This document shows positions 16,091-23,986 of a stretch of 32,676 nt of DNA, in pieces. The position numbers and the translations under genes are program-made. Numbering within the stretch: position 1 is the first letter of the stretch; every line of letters begins with the position of its first letter. Source of the DNA: Promethearchaeota archaeon (lineage in GTDB: Archaea > Asgardarchaeota > Lokiarchaeia > Sigyniarchaeales > SOKP01); the NCBI GenBank assembly GCA_016840545.1, contig JAEOSD010000012.1, positions 1-32,676 of the forward strand, in the 5' to 3' direction. Below the pieces are notes generated by a model, which was not told the DNA's origin, ran no database searches, and was given only the letters and a program-made list of their open reading frames with translations.

Positions 16091-16121
16091 ATTTTTTTTA
16101 TTATTATTAATGGTGATAATA

Positions 16122-17345
16122 TTGGATAAAGATTCAGATTTTTTTGCAAAAGCATTGTCAGTAAAAGAGAGAGATTTGTATGATCGCCAGTTTCGTCTCG
16201 AGGGCTGGTCCCAAAAATTAGTAAAAAACTCGAGAGTGTTAATTGTTGGTGTAGGAGGTTTAGGATGTGAAATTGCTAAAAATTTAGCCATGTTAGGGTT
16301 AGGCCAATTAGATCTTGTTGATTTAGATATCATTGAACATTCTAATTTGAATCGTCAAATTCTTTTCACAGATGCGAAGATAGGAGAACCTAAGGCAGTT
16401 GTTGCTGCTCGAAAACTAAAGGAAATTAACCCTAATATCATTGTTAAGGGATATCATACATCTCTAGAAAGATTAAATCCTGCATTATATCAAGCTGCTG
16501 AAGTTGTAATTGGGGGCCTTGATTCAATGAATGCGCGCTTGAACTTAAATGCTCAATGCATAAGATTTAGAAAACCACTCGTAGATGCAGGAGTATCAGG
16601 TTATCATGGTCATATTTACACTATCTTTCCGTATCAAAATGCTTGTTATGAGTGCAATCCATTACCAGTAAGCGAAAGTGATGAAATGGCAGCTTGTACA
16701 GTTGTTGGAGTCCCCAGAAAAAGGATTCATTGTGTTTTTAAAGGAGATATGGCATTTAAAGAAAAGTTTGATAGAGATCCAAATCCAAAAGATATAAATG
16801 ATATTAAGTTTATTCAAAAAGTTGCAAATGAATTGGTCAATAAACATAATTTCTTACCTGAATACACTAAAGATGATATCATAAAAATCATTGATAGGCA
16901 TGATCCTGGAATAATTACCATAAATGCAGTTATTTCTGCTTTACAATCACATGAGGTAGTAAAAATTCTTCATTGGAAAAAAGGTCATAAAGGATTAGGA
17001 GAACCTATTAAAAATTATGTGATTTTTAATGCCATGACGATGAAATTATACCATATTGAAAAACCGAGAAATCCAGAATGTTCTCAATGTGGTAAATCTG
17101 TTAGAAGAGTAGCTATAAAAATGAGATCTCAATCGCCATGTATAAATATAATTAAGACATTAAAGAAAAACGGATTTGAAGAGGAGCCTGATTTTGAACC
17201 TGTGCTAACCTTATTGGATTTCAATGATATTAAAGTAATTGATTTAGAACAGAACACTATTGAAAATGGTTTAAGAAATTACGAATTTATTACAGTTGCA
17301 GGGTTTAAGGGTGGAGAAATTTATGTAACCTTAAAATTAAAATGA
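16122..17345 (+). CDS. Ubiquitin-activating enzyme E1 (UBA3-like)
   Basis: Adenylates the modifier C-terminus and holds it as a thioester. The Rossmann ATP site 'IVGVGGLGCEIAKNLAMLGL' is followed by 'DLDIIEHSNLNRQILF' (nucleotide-binding Asp and the Asn/Arg/Gln motif). A CxxC pair ('CYEC') and a later 'CSQC' form the structural zinc site. 'ACTVVGVPRKRIHC' contains the catalytic cysteine (codon 16695-16697, residue 192 from this start), placed as in eukaryotic UBA3. The last 75 residues look like the ubiquitin-fold domain that recruits E2. Start: ATG 16062 lies in a terminator hairpin and would add a 20-residue hydrophobic stretch; TTG 16122 has GGTGAT at 16112-16117 and gives a normal E1 N-terminus. 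ATG 16110 is the other option. Architecture separates it from MoeB/ThiF. Confidence 0.93.
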   Translation: MDKDSDFFAKALSVKERDLYDRQFRLEGWSQKLVKNSRVLIVGVGGLGCEIAKNLAMLGLGQLDLVDLDIIEHSNLNRQILFTDAKIGEPKAVVAARKLKEINPNIIVKGYHTSLERLNPALYQAAEVVIGGLDSMNARLNLNAQCIRFRKPLVDAGVSGYHGHIYTIFPYQNACYECNPLPVSESDEMAACTVVGVPRKRIHCVFKGDMAFKEKFDRDPNPKDINDIKFIQKVANELVNKHNFLPEYTKDDIIKIIDRHDPGIITINAVISALQSHEVVKILHWKKGHKGLGEPIKNYVIFNAMTMKLYHIEKPRNPECSQCGKSVRRVAIKMRSQSPCINIIKTLKKNGFEEEPDFEPVLTLLDFNDIKVIDLEQNTIENGLRNYEFITVAGFKGGEIYVTLKLK

Positions 17346-17392
17346 AATTGTAGTCAAAATATATATTTTATAAAAGTTTAATAAAAAAAACA

Positions 17393-17401
17393 TATATAAA
17401 A
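17393..17401 (+). promoter_or_regulatory. TATA-like box of the E2-protease-RING operon
   Basis: TATATAAAA within the 105-base gap between the E1 and E2 genes, about 50 bases before the E2 ATG. With GGTTGAG at 17441-17447 as ribosome binding site, it suggests that E2 and the two following genes have their own transcript. Confidence 0.5.
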
Positions 17402-17450
17402 GAGAAAATTTTTATTATAAAAGCAGAGAAAAACAAAAAGGGTTGAGAAA

Positions 17451-17978
17451 ATGAGTATAAGAAGTAGTCGCGTTTCCCGCGATTTTGCTGGATTAAAAAA
17501 AATGCTTAAAGTTGGTACTATAGTTCAACTGAAACCATTTAATTCTAAAAAAAAGAGTATTGATCATTTAGCTATCACAATTAAAGGCCCTAAAGGTACT
17601 GTCTTTGCTGGGGGACTTTTTAAACTAGAAATGAGATTCCCTGCTCAGTATCCTAAGCAGCCTCCTTTTGTAAGAATGCATACTCCAATTTGGCATCCGA
17701 ATTTTTGGCCAAAACCAAGTGAATATAAAGGAAAGAGAAATATTTGTCTAGCATTAATAGATCCTTCCTTAATTGGTAAAAAGGGTGGATGGAGTCCTTC
17801 AAAAACTGCTGTTACAGTAGTTCAAGCAATAATTGCTATGTTAAATACCCGGGGTAAATATGTAAACCCAACAGATGTTTTTAATAAAAAAGCAGCAATA
17901 GAAATGATGAAAAATCCTAAATTTTTCGAGAAAAAAGTTAAAAATTTAGTGAAGAAGTACGCTAAGAACAAGTGGTGA
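17451..17978 (+). CDS. Ubiquitin-conjugating enzyme E2
   Basis: A 175-residue UBC-fold protein. The family signature is complete: 'FKLEMRFPAQYPKQPPFVRM' (strands 2-3 and the PxxPP turn), 'HPN' at residues 82-84, the acceptor cysteine in 'NICLAL' (C99), and 'WSPS' beginning at W114, followed by the long helix 'TAVTVVQAIIAML'. HPN to Cys is 15 residues and Cys to Trp is another 15, where common E2 enzymes have about 8 each; so loops of roughly seven residues are inserted on both sides of the active site. The basic N-terminus fits E1 docking. It takes the modifier from E1 and passes it to substrates with the RING protein. Seven bases separate it from the protease gene, so cotranslation is likely. 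Confidence 0.94.
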   Translation: MSIRSSRVSRDFAGLKKMLKVGTIVQLKPFNSKKKSIDHLAITIKGPKGTVFAGGLFKLEMRFPAQYPKQPPFVRMHTPIWHPNFWPKPSEYKGKRNICLALIDPSLIGKKGGWSPSKTAVTVVQAIIAMLNTRGKYVNPTDVFNKKAAIEMMKNPKFFEKKVKNLVKKYAKNKW

Positions 17979-17985
17979 AATCATT

Positions 17986-18789
17986 ATGGATATTGACGAG
18001 AAAAACAATTTAATCAAAGAAGCAATAAAGCAAAAAATTAAAGAGAAAATTAAAAAAGAATTGCTTGAAGAAATATATACCGAATTACAATTAGAAGAAG
18101 AATTAAGGGAAGAATTAACTTCCGAACTTCTTGAAACCCAGCCATTAGAGCATTCAGAAATAGTTAAAGCCAGACTTGAACCCATACCAATGGAACCAGT
18201 AATAACATATGCTAAAAATGACAAAGCAGAAGCAAAAATAGCTCTAACCGTAAAAGCTATCCTTAAGATCGCTAGTCATTCATTAAAATATGCTCATTCT
18301 AAAATTCGAAGAGAGGAATGGGTTGAAGTGATTGGATTGCTTGCTGGAAAATTTGATAATGCTAATGGAGTCCTTCATGTGGAAGATGCCTATCCAATGG
18401 GGCATGGTACAGCAGTGTATGCTGAAATTAAAGATTATAAAAATTACGTTAGAGCATTTAAAGACATAAAAAAGAATAGCCTTTTTATTTGTGGATGGTA
18501 TCATTCCCATCCTTCATATGGATGTTTCATGTCTAAAGAAGATTTAGGAACTCAAGCAAGATATCAAAAATTATGGGATAAAGCAATTGCGTTAGTTATA
18601 GATCCATACCAAATTGATGGCACTTCATTAGGATTTGAAATCTATCGTGCGAATTTTAAATCAAAGAAGTGGTTTTCAGTACCATTTGACGTTAAAGGAA
18701 ATTTAGATGTGAGAATGTTGCCAGAAATTTTAGAATTTATGAATCCAATTATTGAAGGTAAACCTGCTTATTTAGAATATGATGAATAA
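17986..18789 (+). CDS. Rpn11-like JAMM/MPN+ deubiquitinase
   Basis: A 267-residue zinc isopeptidase. The JAMM motif is intact: general base E114 ('EWVEVIGLLAGK') and zinc ligands H173, H175 and D186 with S183 in 'GWYHSHPSYGCFMSKEDLGT'. The sequence around it is close to proteasomal Rpn11 ('GWYHSHPGFGCWLS') and unlike bacterial RadC or archaeal Mov34 stand-alone forms. The first 60 residues are a charged helical stretch ('KQKIKEKIKKELLEE') likely to form a coiled coil for docking. The E2 gene lies 7 bases upstream, the RING gene 23 bases downstream. Since the modifiers here are encoded without a propeptide, its main task should be removal of conjugated modifier rather than maturation; this is inferred. 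Confidence 0.93.
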   Translation: MDIDEKNNLIKEAIKQKIKEKIKKELLEEIYTELQLEEELREELTSELLETQPLEHSEIVKARLEPIPMEPVITYAKNDKAEAKIALTVKAILKIASHSLKYAHSKIRREEWVEVIGLLAGKFDNANGVLHVEDAYPMGHGTAVYAEIKDYKNYVRAFKDIKKNSLFICGWYHSHPSYGCFMSKEDLGTQARYQKLWDKAIALVIDPYQIDGTSLGFEIYRANFKSKKWFSVPFDVKGNLDVRMLPEILEFMNPIIEGKPAYLEYDE

Positions 18790-18812
18790 TATTTTTTGGT
18801 GAAAATTAAACC

Positions 18813-19964
18813 ATGGTTAAAAAGAAGGTTTCAGTGATAATATTTGTCATTTTTCTGATAATTGGTATAATACATAGTTCTATCTCAATTTCTTTAAATA
18901 TTTTTTTAACCTGGATCTTTATTGGTTTATGGATAATTTTTACCGTTAAAATTTTTGAAAATATAAAACACTATCGCGAATTTAATTCACCACACAATAC
19001 TGCTTTTTTTGTAATTATTCCTTTATTTATCGGAATTTTTTACTCCATCTGGGGGTATTTTACAGGTATATTGGGTGAAAACCTTCTTGAAGGTTCAAAT
19101 CTATATTTTAGTTGGTGGAGTCTCATTTTTGGATTTCCATTTATATTATATGGTTCTTATTCTTTATATCGTTGTTTTAAGAAATATAATGTAATCTATT
19201 TTGGAACCAAGTCAGTAAAAGCTAGAACATTAGGATATATTTTAACTTCCACAGTTATTCTTTTTATAATAATTTATTGGGTGATGTTTTATACTATTAT
19301 AGAATTTTATGATTCTCCTATAACCCCTCTTCATTTCTCTTTAAATCTAAATCTTTTATTATTATTCATTGCATCGTTATTGATATTTATTATTTTTGGA
19401 TTAGCTAGTTCACATAGAACACTTCCAACATTAACTCGAGATTACATTGCTCAACGTACTAGAAGCATAAATTCATTAAGTACTCCTACAATTCAAAGGC
19501 AAAGGGTACGTACAACAACTAGAACTACTCCAACACCTTCAAGAAGAAATATAACTCAAACAACAAGATCTAGATCTCACTCATCTAGAACAACACCTAC
19601 TTCCCATAGGCAAAAAACTAGAACAACCAAAACTACTAGAACTAGAGCCGTAAAAACAACTTCAAAAGCTATAAATTTAAATAAATATAAACCAAGAGCA
19701 TCATATCTGTCAGAAGATGATTTTAAATGTATTTTTTGTTTTAAACTGCCAAAACTCCCCGATGATAATGGCAGGGGGATAATTGTATGTCCAAATTGTA
19801 GATATCCGGCTCATGCTGATGAATTTAAAGATTGGCTAAGAACCTCAAATCTCTGTTCAAGATGTAGTACTCCCATTCCATCCACATTTAAACGTAATCC
19901 TAGAATAATTAGTATAAAAAATTATCAAATTATCTATAGGCATTTTTTAAAGAAGAAAAGATAG
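18813..19964 (+). CDS. Membrane RING-type E3 ligase-like protein
   Basis: A 383-residue protein with three parts. Residues 1-200 hold about six hydrophobic helices (roughly 7-25, 28-48, 63-85, 100-120, 140-163, 178-198). Residues 201-287 are a Thr/Arg/Ser-rich disordered linker. Residues 303-352 form a RING-like zinc module: C306, C309, C326, C329, H334, C348 and C351, with 'FKDWL' before the last pair as in eukaryotic RING fingers. Only seven of eight canonical ligands are evident; D336 may serve as the eighth. GGTGA stands upstream of the ATG. As the third gene of the E2-protease operon it would tether E2 to the membrane and direct modification of membrane or nearby proteins. RING identity is strong from context, fair from sequence alone. 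Confidence 0.85.
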   Translation: MVKKKVSVIIFVIFLIIGIIHSSISISLNIFLTWIFIGLWIIFTVKIFENIKHYREFNSPHNTAFFVIIPLFIGIFYSIWGYFTGILGENLLEGSNLYFSWWSLIFGFPFILYGSYSLYRCFKKYNVIYFGTKSVKARTLGYILTSTVILFIIIYWVMFYTIIEFYDSPITPLHFSLNLNLLLLFIASLLIFIIFGLASSHRTLPTLTRDYIAQRTRSINSLSTPTIQRQRVRTTTRTTPTPSRRNITQTTRSRSHSSRTTPTSHRQKTRTTKTTRTRAVKTTSKAINLNKYKPRASYLSEDDFKCIFCFKLPKLPDDNGRGIIVCPNCRYPAHADEFKDWLRTSNLCSRCSTPIPSTFKRNPRIISIKNYQIIYRHFLKKKR

Positions 19965-19999
19965 TTAAGCTAATAATTACATAATATTCGTTTGAAGAA

Positions 20000-20959
20000 T
20001 TATCCTATTAATTTGATATTGTTTCTTAAATCTCCAATAGTAGTCACTAACTCTGCATAAACATTGTGTGGATGAATTGATTCAAAACTCTCAATTTTAA
20101 AGATAACTTTAAAATCATCCTCTAAATTTGGAAAATTTCTTATAATAAAATTTTTTGCCATTTCTCTAATTACATCTTCGGCAAATAATGGTTTTAAATG
20201 AGCACTTCTGACAAGTTTAGCTTCCTCTGGTCTTTTTAATACAGATTGCATTTTTCCGCTCATTGAATCTTCAATTATTTCAATAATATCTAACACATCA
20301 ATCTTAAGATTAGTTAAATCCTTTATTTGCACTATTATAGTTCCAGTTGATCTTTGATTATGTGAGCTAAAGGGTAAAATATTGAGAAGTTTTTGTACTG
20401 TATCATCAGGAATATTTATATCACTTCTATTTTTAATAATTTCCTCAGCATATTCTTGACTCATTTCCTTTGCACACGGACAAACTGTCATTCCAACGGC
20501 GCTTGCTCCAATAAAGTAATTAAAGTCAATTTCTTTCTGTTGGTTCTTCCAAGCTTTCACAAAGGAACTTATATTATATGCTTTTTGTATTGTTCGTTGC
20601 TTATCATCTTTTGCTTGAACTATAATTTTACCCTCTAGTTTAACTTCAACTTTTTCCGTATATGAATGTTTTTGTAATAATTTTCGAGCAATCCTATCTC
20701 CTACTACTTCTACAGAGGGAGTTGGTTTGAATATTACTTCATTTATAATTTCTTCAATAGTTTCAGATGTTCGAGACATATGGATTCCTCTTTTGTGTCT
20801 GGGTAATGAAATTAATGCTGAAATTTTAGGATAAAAAGAATATTTTTTATTTTCTTGAATGATATCTACTTTTTTTTCTACTCCTACAATTCCTACTTTA
20901 TCTATAGGAATGTCTACTGTCGAAATTGAGTCTTGTAAATCCTTTTTAAACAGATTGAT
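20000..20959 (-). CDS. mptA: GTP cyclohydrolase MptA with non-canonical start
   Basis: Fe(II)-dependent GTP cyclohydrolase (GCYH-IB superfamily) that makes 7,8-dihydro-D-neopterin 2',3'-cyclic phosphate, the first step of H4MPT synthesis. Visible motifs are 'GASAVGMTVCPCAKEM' (active-site cysteine), 'SHNQRSTG' and 'ESIHPHN'. The first ATG, at 20779, falls inside the conserved 'KGIHMSR' segment. About 60 upstream codons clearly belong to the protein: 'DIPIDKVGIVGVEKK', 'SALISLPRHKRGIHMSR'. Between the in-frame stop at 20966-20968 and 20779 there is no ATG, GTG or TTG. GGTGA at 20966-20970 points to ATC at 20959 (six bases on) or CTG at 20953. From 20959 the length is 319 residues, about that of known MptA. 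Divergent from the amidohydrolase operon. Confidence 0.9.
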   Translation of the reverse strand: MNLFKKDLQDSISTVDIPIDKVGIVGVEKKVDIIQENKKYSFYPKISALISLPRHKRGIHMSRTSETIEEIINEVIFKPTPSVEVVGDRIARKLLQKHSYTEKVEVKLEGKIIVQAKDDKQRTIQKAYNISSFVKAWKNQQKEIDFNYFIGASAVGMTVCPCAKEMSQEYAEEIIKNRSDINIPDDTVQKLLNILPFSSHNQRSTGTIIVQIKDLTNLKIDVLDIIEIIEDSMSGKMQSVLKRPEEAKLVRSAHLKPLFAEDVIREMAKNFIIRNFPNLEDDFKVIFKIESFESIHPHNVYAELVTTIGDLRNNIKLIG

Positions 20960-20965
20960 TAAAAA

Positions 20966-20970
20966 TCACC
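20966..20970 (-). promoter_or_regulatory. Ribosome binding site GGTGA ahead of the mptA reading frame
   Basis: GGTGA on the minus strand, six bases before ATC 20959-20957 and twelve before CTG 20953-20951. It marks where translation of the full-length MptA should begin although no usual start codon is present. Confidence 0.5.
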
Positions 20971-21056
20971 GATATTTATTTGCTTCTACCAATTCTAATA
21001 ATTATTATTCAATTAAATTATTTTTTGATATAATGTAAAATTAATTTTATTTTCTC

Positions 21057-22220
21057 ATGAACAGTTCAGAAATTTTTAGTAATTATGGTTTAATTGGTGA
21101 TAACTTAGAACTAAAAAAAGATATTAAAATTCTAATTAGTGAAAGTGGTAATTTTAAGAGTATTTCGTATAAGAATGTAGGAGATACAATCCAACTTTCA
21201 GATAATAATTCAAATTTATTATTAGTACCCGGATTAATCAATTCTCACATTCACATTGGAGATAGTTTTGCTAAGGAACAAGGGTTTAACAGAGCATTAA
21301 AAAGCGTTGTCGCTCCTCCAAATGGTATTAAACATCTCCTATTCAATGTAACTTCAAAAGAAGAGATAATAAAAGGGATTAAAAAGGCAATACTAGAATT
21401 ATTATCAAATGGAATTACATTTTTTATCGATTTTAGAGAAGGGGAAATTGACGGACTTAAGGTTTTATATGAAGCTATAGAAAGAGAAAAAATTATTGAT
21501 TCTTTAATATTAGGAAGATTTAGACAGAAAGAAGAGATTAAAAAGATTTTCCAATTAGCAGATGGGATAGGTTTACCTAGTTATAAAGCTATTTATCCAG
21601 AAGTTAAAGAAATCCTAAGAAAATGTAAAGCGGTGTCTGGAAAAATTGTTGCTTGTCATGTTGCTGAACTAAAAAGGAATAACAGTTTAATAAATCAAAT
21701 TTTTAATGATAATATAGTCGATATATTCATTCATGGAACTCAATTCATTAAAAAAGATTTAAAACTTTTAGTACAAAAAAATAAAGCCTTAATTTTATGC
21801 CCACGTTGTAATGGATATTTTGGAGCGGGTTTTCCACCAATAACTAATATTATAAAACTAAAAATACCCTTAGCAATCGGAACAGATAATGTAATGGCTA
21901 ATAATCCTGATTTATTTGAAGAATTGCGGTACTTATACCGGATCTTAAGAGTAATGGACAAGAACATAAAAGTAACAGGGAAAGATTTGCTAAAGATGGT
22001 TACAATTAATGCTGCTAAAATCTTTAATGTTGAAAGTCGGATAGGTTCGATATCAGAAGGGAAAAATGCGAATTTCTTTATAATTGATTTAAATAACCCT
22101 AATTACTATACACCAAAATTAAATATTGATACGTTTTATGCCTTAATCATTGGAAGAACTAATTCATTTAATATTAAAAAAACATATGTAAGGGGTAAAC
22201 TTGTTCATGAAAAACATTAA
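21057..22220 (+). CDS. Amidohydrolase-family deaminase, candidate for the pyrimidine deamination step
   Basis: A 387-residue TIM-barrel metal hydrolase of the cytosine/guanine deaminase group (COG0402-like). The metal and catalytic set is complete: H64 and H66 ('NSHIHIGD'), H201 with E204 ('CHVAEL'), H226 ('IHGTQF') and D277 ('GTDNVMANNPDLFEEL'). It is the first gene of an operon with the arfC-type reductase (14-base overlap with its ATG), cofG and cofH. These enzymes make 5-amino-6-ribitylaminouracil and use it for Fo. The step between, deamination at pyrimidine C2, needs a deaminase; the substrate's 2-amino group corresponds to that of guanine, which relatives of this family attack. The family and catalytic residues are seen; the substrate is inferred from operon logic. 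MTA/SAH deaminase is the main alternative. Confidence 0.85.
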   Translation: MNSSEIFSNYGLIGDNLELKKDIKILISESGNFKSISYKNVGDTIQLSDNNSNLLLVPGLINSHIHIGDSFAKEQGFNRALKSVVAPPNGIKHLLFNVTSKEEIIKGIKKAILELLSNGITFFIDFREGEIDGLKVLYEAIEREKIIDSLILGRFRQKEEIKKIFQLADGIGLPSYKAIYPEVKEILRKCKAVSGKIVACHVAELKRNNSLINQIFNDNIVDIFIHGTQFIKKDLKLLVQKNKALILCPRCNGYFGAGFPPITNIIKLKIPLAIGTDNVMANNPDLFEELRYLYRILRVMDKNIKVTGKDLLKMVTINAAKIFNVESRIGSISEGKNANFFIIDLNNPNYYTPKLNIDTFYALIIGRTNSFNIKKTYVRGKLVHEKH

Positions 22221-22872
22221 AAAACCTTATGTTATTTTAAATGCAGCCATGACGATTGATGGGAAGATTTCCTCAAAAGCGGGAGATTCTGAAATATCAG
22301 ATGAAGAGGATTGGAAAGAAGTTCATAAACTTAGAACTCAAGTAGATGCGATTATGGTTGGAAAAAATACAATTTTAAAGGATAATCCTAAACTTCATAT
22401 TAAATTTTATGAACATAAGGGTTATTATCGTATTGTTATAGATAGTAATTTATCCATTCCAATTGATTCACAGGTGATAAATTTTAAACCAGAAACCTAT
22501 CCTACAATAATATGTACTACAGAAAATGTACATCAAGAAAAAGTTAAAGAATTTGAAGCTAAAAACATAAAAGTAATGAGGAACGGAAAAAGTTCACGGG
22601 TAGATCTTAAAAAGTCAATGTCAAATTTATATAATTTAGGGATTAAATCTGTTCTTCTAGAAGGTGGAGGGAATCTAAATTGGAGTTTTATTAAGGAAGA
22701 TTTGGTGGATGAAATAAGACTAACTATAGCACCATGGATTATAGGAGGAAAAAGTTCTATCACGTTAGCTGATGGTGATGGCTTTGAAAATATGCTCCAA
22801 GCTCAAAGGTTTAAACTCGTTGATCTTAATCATAGGGAGGATTATGTTATTTTAAAATATAAAAGAGGGTAA
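22207..22872 (+). CDS. arfC: 2,5-diamino-6-ribosylamino-pyrimidinone 5'-phosphate reductase
   Basis: A 221-residue RibD C-terminal/Rib7-type reductase that reduces the ribosyl side chain to ribityl in archaeal flavin and F420 precursor synthesis. Family landmarks are 'RPYVILNAAMT'-like 'KPYVILNAAMTIDGKISSKA', 'VDAIMVGKNTILKDNP' and 'GIKSVLLEGGGNLNWSFI'. There is no deaminase domain, as in other archaea, so deamination must be done by another protein. ATG 22207 is chosen over TTG 22201 because the family starts directly before 'PYVILN' and AGGGG lies ten bases upstream. It overlaps the amidohydrolase gene and ends one base before cofG, so the four genes are tightly coupled. Confidence 0.92.
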   Translation: MKNIKKPYVILNAAMTIDGKISSKAGDSEISDEEDWKEVHKLRTQVDAIMVGKNTILKDNPKLHIKFYEHKGYYRIVIDSNLSIPIDSQVINFKPETYPTIICTTENVHQEKVKEFEAKNIKVMRNGKSSRVDLKKSMSNLYNLGIKSVLLEGGGNLNWSFIKEDLVDEIRLTIAPWIIGGKSSITLADGDGFENMLQAQRFKLVDLNHREDYVILKYKRG

Positions 22873-22873
22873 A

Positions 22874-23986
22874 ATGAGTAAAAATACAAATTATTATAAA
22901 AATCTTTCAATCCGAAAACTAAAAGAAAAAGTAACAGAGATAAAATCCTCATTATCAGATGAGAGTCGACATACTATCACGTTTTCAAAAAATTTCACCT
23001 TATCTTTATCAAATTATTGCCAAAATGAATGTAAATATTGTTTTTATAATTATAAAGTTCCTAAACTAGATGCTAACGGTAATGTCATTCTTATAGGAAA
23101 TGAGCAAATTATTACACTGATTCAAAAAGCCATAAAGTCAAATTGTAAGGAAGCTTTATTAATGTCTGGAGAAAGACCAGATAGCTTCATCGAGGTTAAA
23201 CGAGAATTATCAGAGAGAAAATATAATGATTATATGCATTTTATTATTGCTATTTGTTCTTATCTTTTGGATTTTAAGCTCTTGCCTCATGCCAACTTTG
23301 GAGTACTTACTCTTGAGGAATTAGATAAATTAAAAAATTTTAATGCCAGCATGGGGCTAATGTTAGAAAGCACTAGCTTAGAATTATTCAAAAAAGGTGG
23401 AGTTCATGAATTATCGCCAGGTAAATTACCAGAAAAAAGAATAACCCATATTAAGAATGCGGGAAAGTTAAAAATTCCGTTCACCACAGGTTTGTTATTA
23501 GGAATAGGTGAAAATTTCGAAGATAGGATTAGAGATCTTAACTTAATCAAAGAAATTTATGAAGAATATGGCCATATTCAGGAAGTTATAATACAAAACT
23601 TTATAGGAAAAGAAGGAATTCAATATCATCCAGAAAATCCTATATCTATTGAAGAAACTCTAAAAATAGTAGGCATTGCAAAACTGATATTTGGAAACGA
23701 GATTGCCATCCAAGTACCACCTAATTTAATACGAGGATATGAGAAAGAAGCAATCGAGTTAGGAGTCAATGATTTTGGAGGCATTTCTCCATTTACAATT
23801 GATTATATCAATCCTGATCATTTATGGCCTCAAATTAATAATTTAACAACTATTTGTAGAAATTTAGGTTATAAACTAAAAGAAAGATTTCCAATTTATG
23901 AAAAATATATACAAAAATCGGAATTCTGTCCAGTAAATATTAAAAAAATTATAGATAATATTAATTTAAATGGTACAGATTTATAG
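22874..23986 (+). CDS. cofG: 7,8-didemethyl-8-hydroxy-5-deazariboflavin synthase, CofG subunit
   Basis: A 370-residue radical-SAM enzyme. With CofH it joins a tyrosine-derived unit and 5-amino-6-ribitylaminouracil to form Fo, the chromophore of coenzyme F420. The [4Fe-4S] ligands are C49, C53 and C56 in 'CQNECKYC', a CX3CX2C motif. 'ALLMSGERPDS' matches the CofG-specific 'GERP' segment, which distinguishes it from CofH. The C-terminal 'GVNDFGGISPFTIDYINPDH' is also typical. GAGGGT precedes the ATG. Its 3' end overlaps cofH by 17 bases in another frame. Archaea commonly keep the two halves as separate genes, as here, whereas many bacteria and algae fuse them (FbiC). Confidence 0.95.
   Translation: MSKNTNYYKNLSIRKLKEKVTEIKSSLSDESRHTITFSKNFTLSLSNYCQNECKYCFYNYKVPKLDANGNVILIGNEQIITLIQKAIKSNCKEALLMSGERPDSFIEVKRELSERKYNDYMHFIIAICSYLLDFKLLPHANFGVLTLEELDKLKNFNASMGLMLESTSLELFKKGGVHELSPGKLPEKRITHIKNAGKLKIPFTTGLLLGIGENFEDRIRDLNLIKEIYEEYGHIQEVIIQNFIGKEGIQYHPENPISIEETLKIVGIAKLIFGNEIAIQVPPNLIRGYEKEAIELGVNDFGGISPFTIDYINPDHLWPQINNLTTICRNLGYKLKERFPIYEKYIQKSEFCPVNIKKIIDNINLNGTDL

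Noticed and set aside
16062-16121. Hydrophobic N-terminal extension of E1 resembling a signal peptide
   Set aside because: It is encoded by a terminator-like hairpin and T-runs; GGTGAT plus TTG 16122 gives a better start and a normal E1 N-terminus.
20780-20959. Non-coding leader or riboswitch upstream of mptA
   Set aside because: The frame is open throughout and codes conserved MptA residues, so it is coding.
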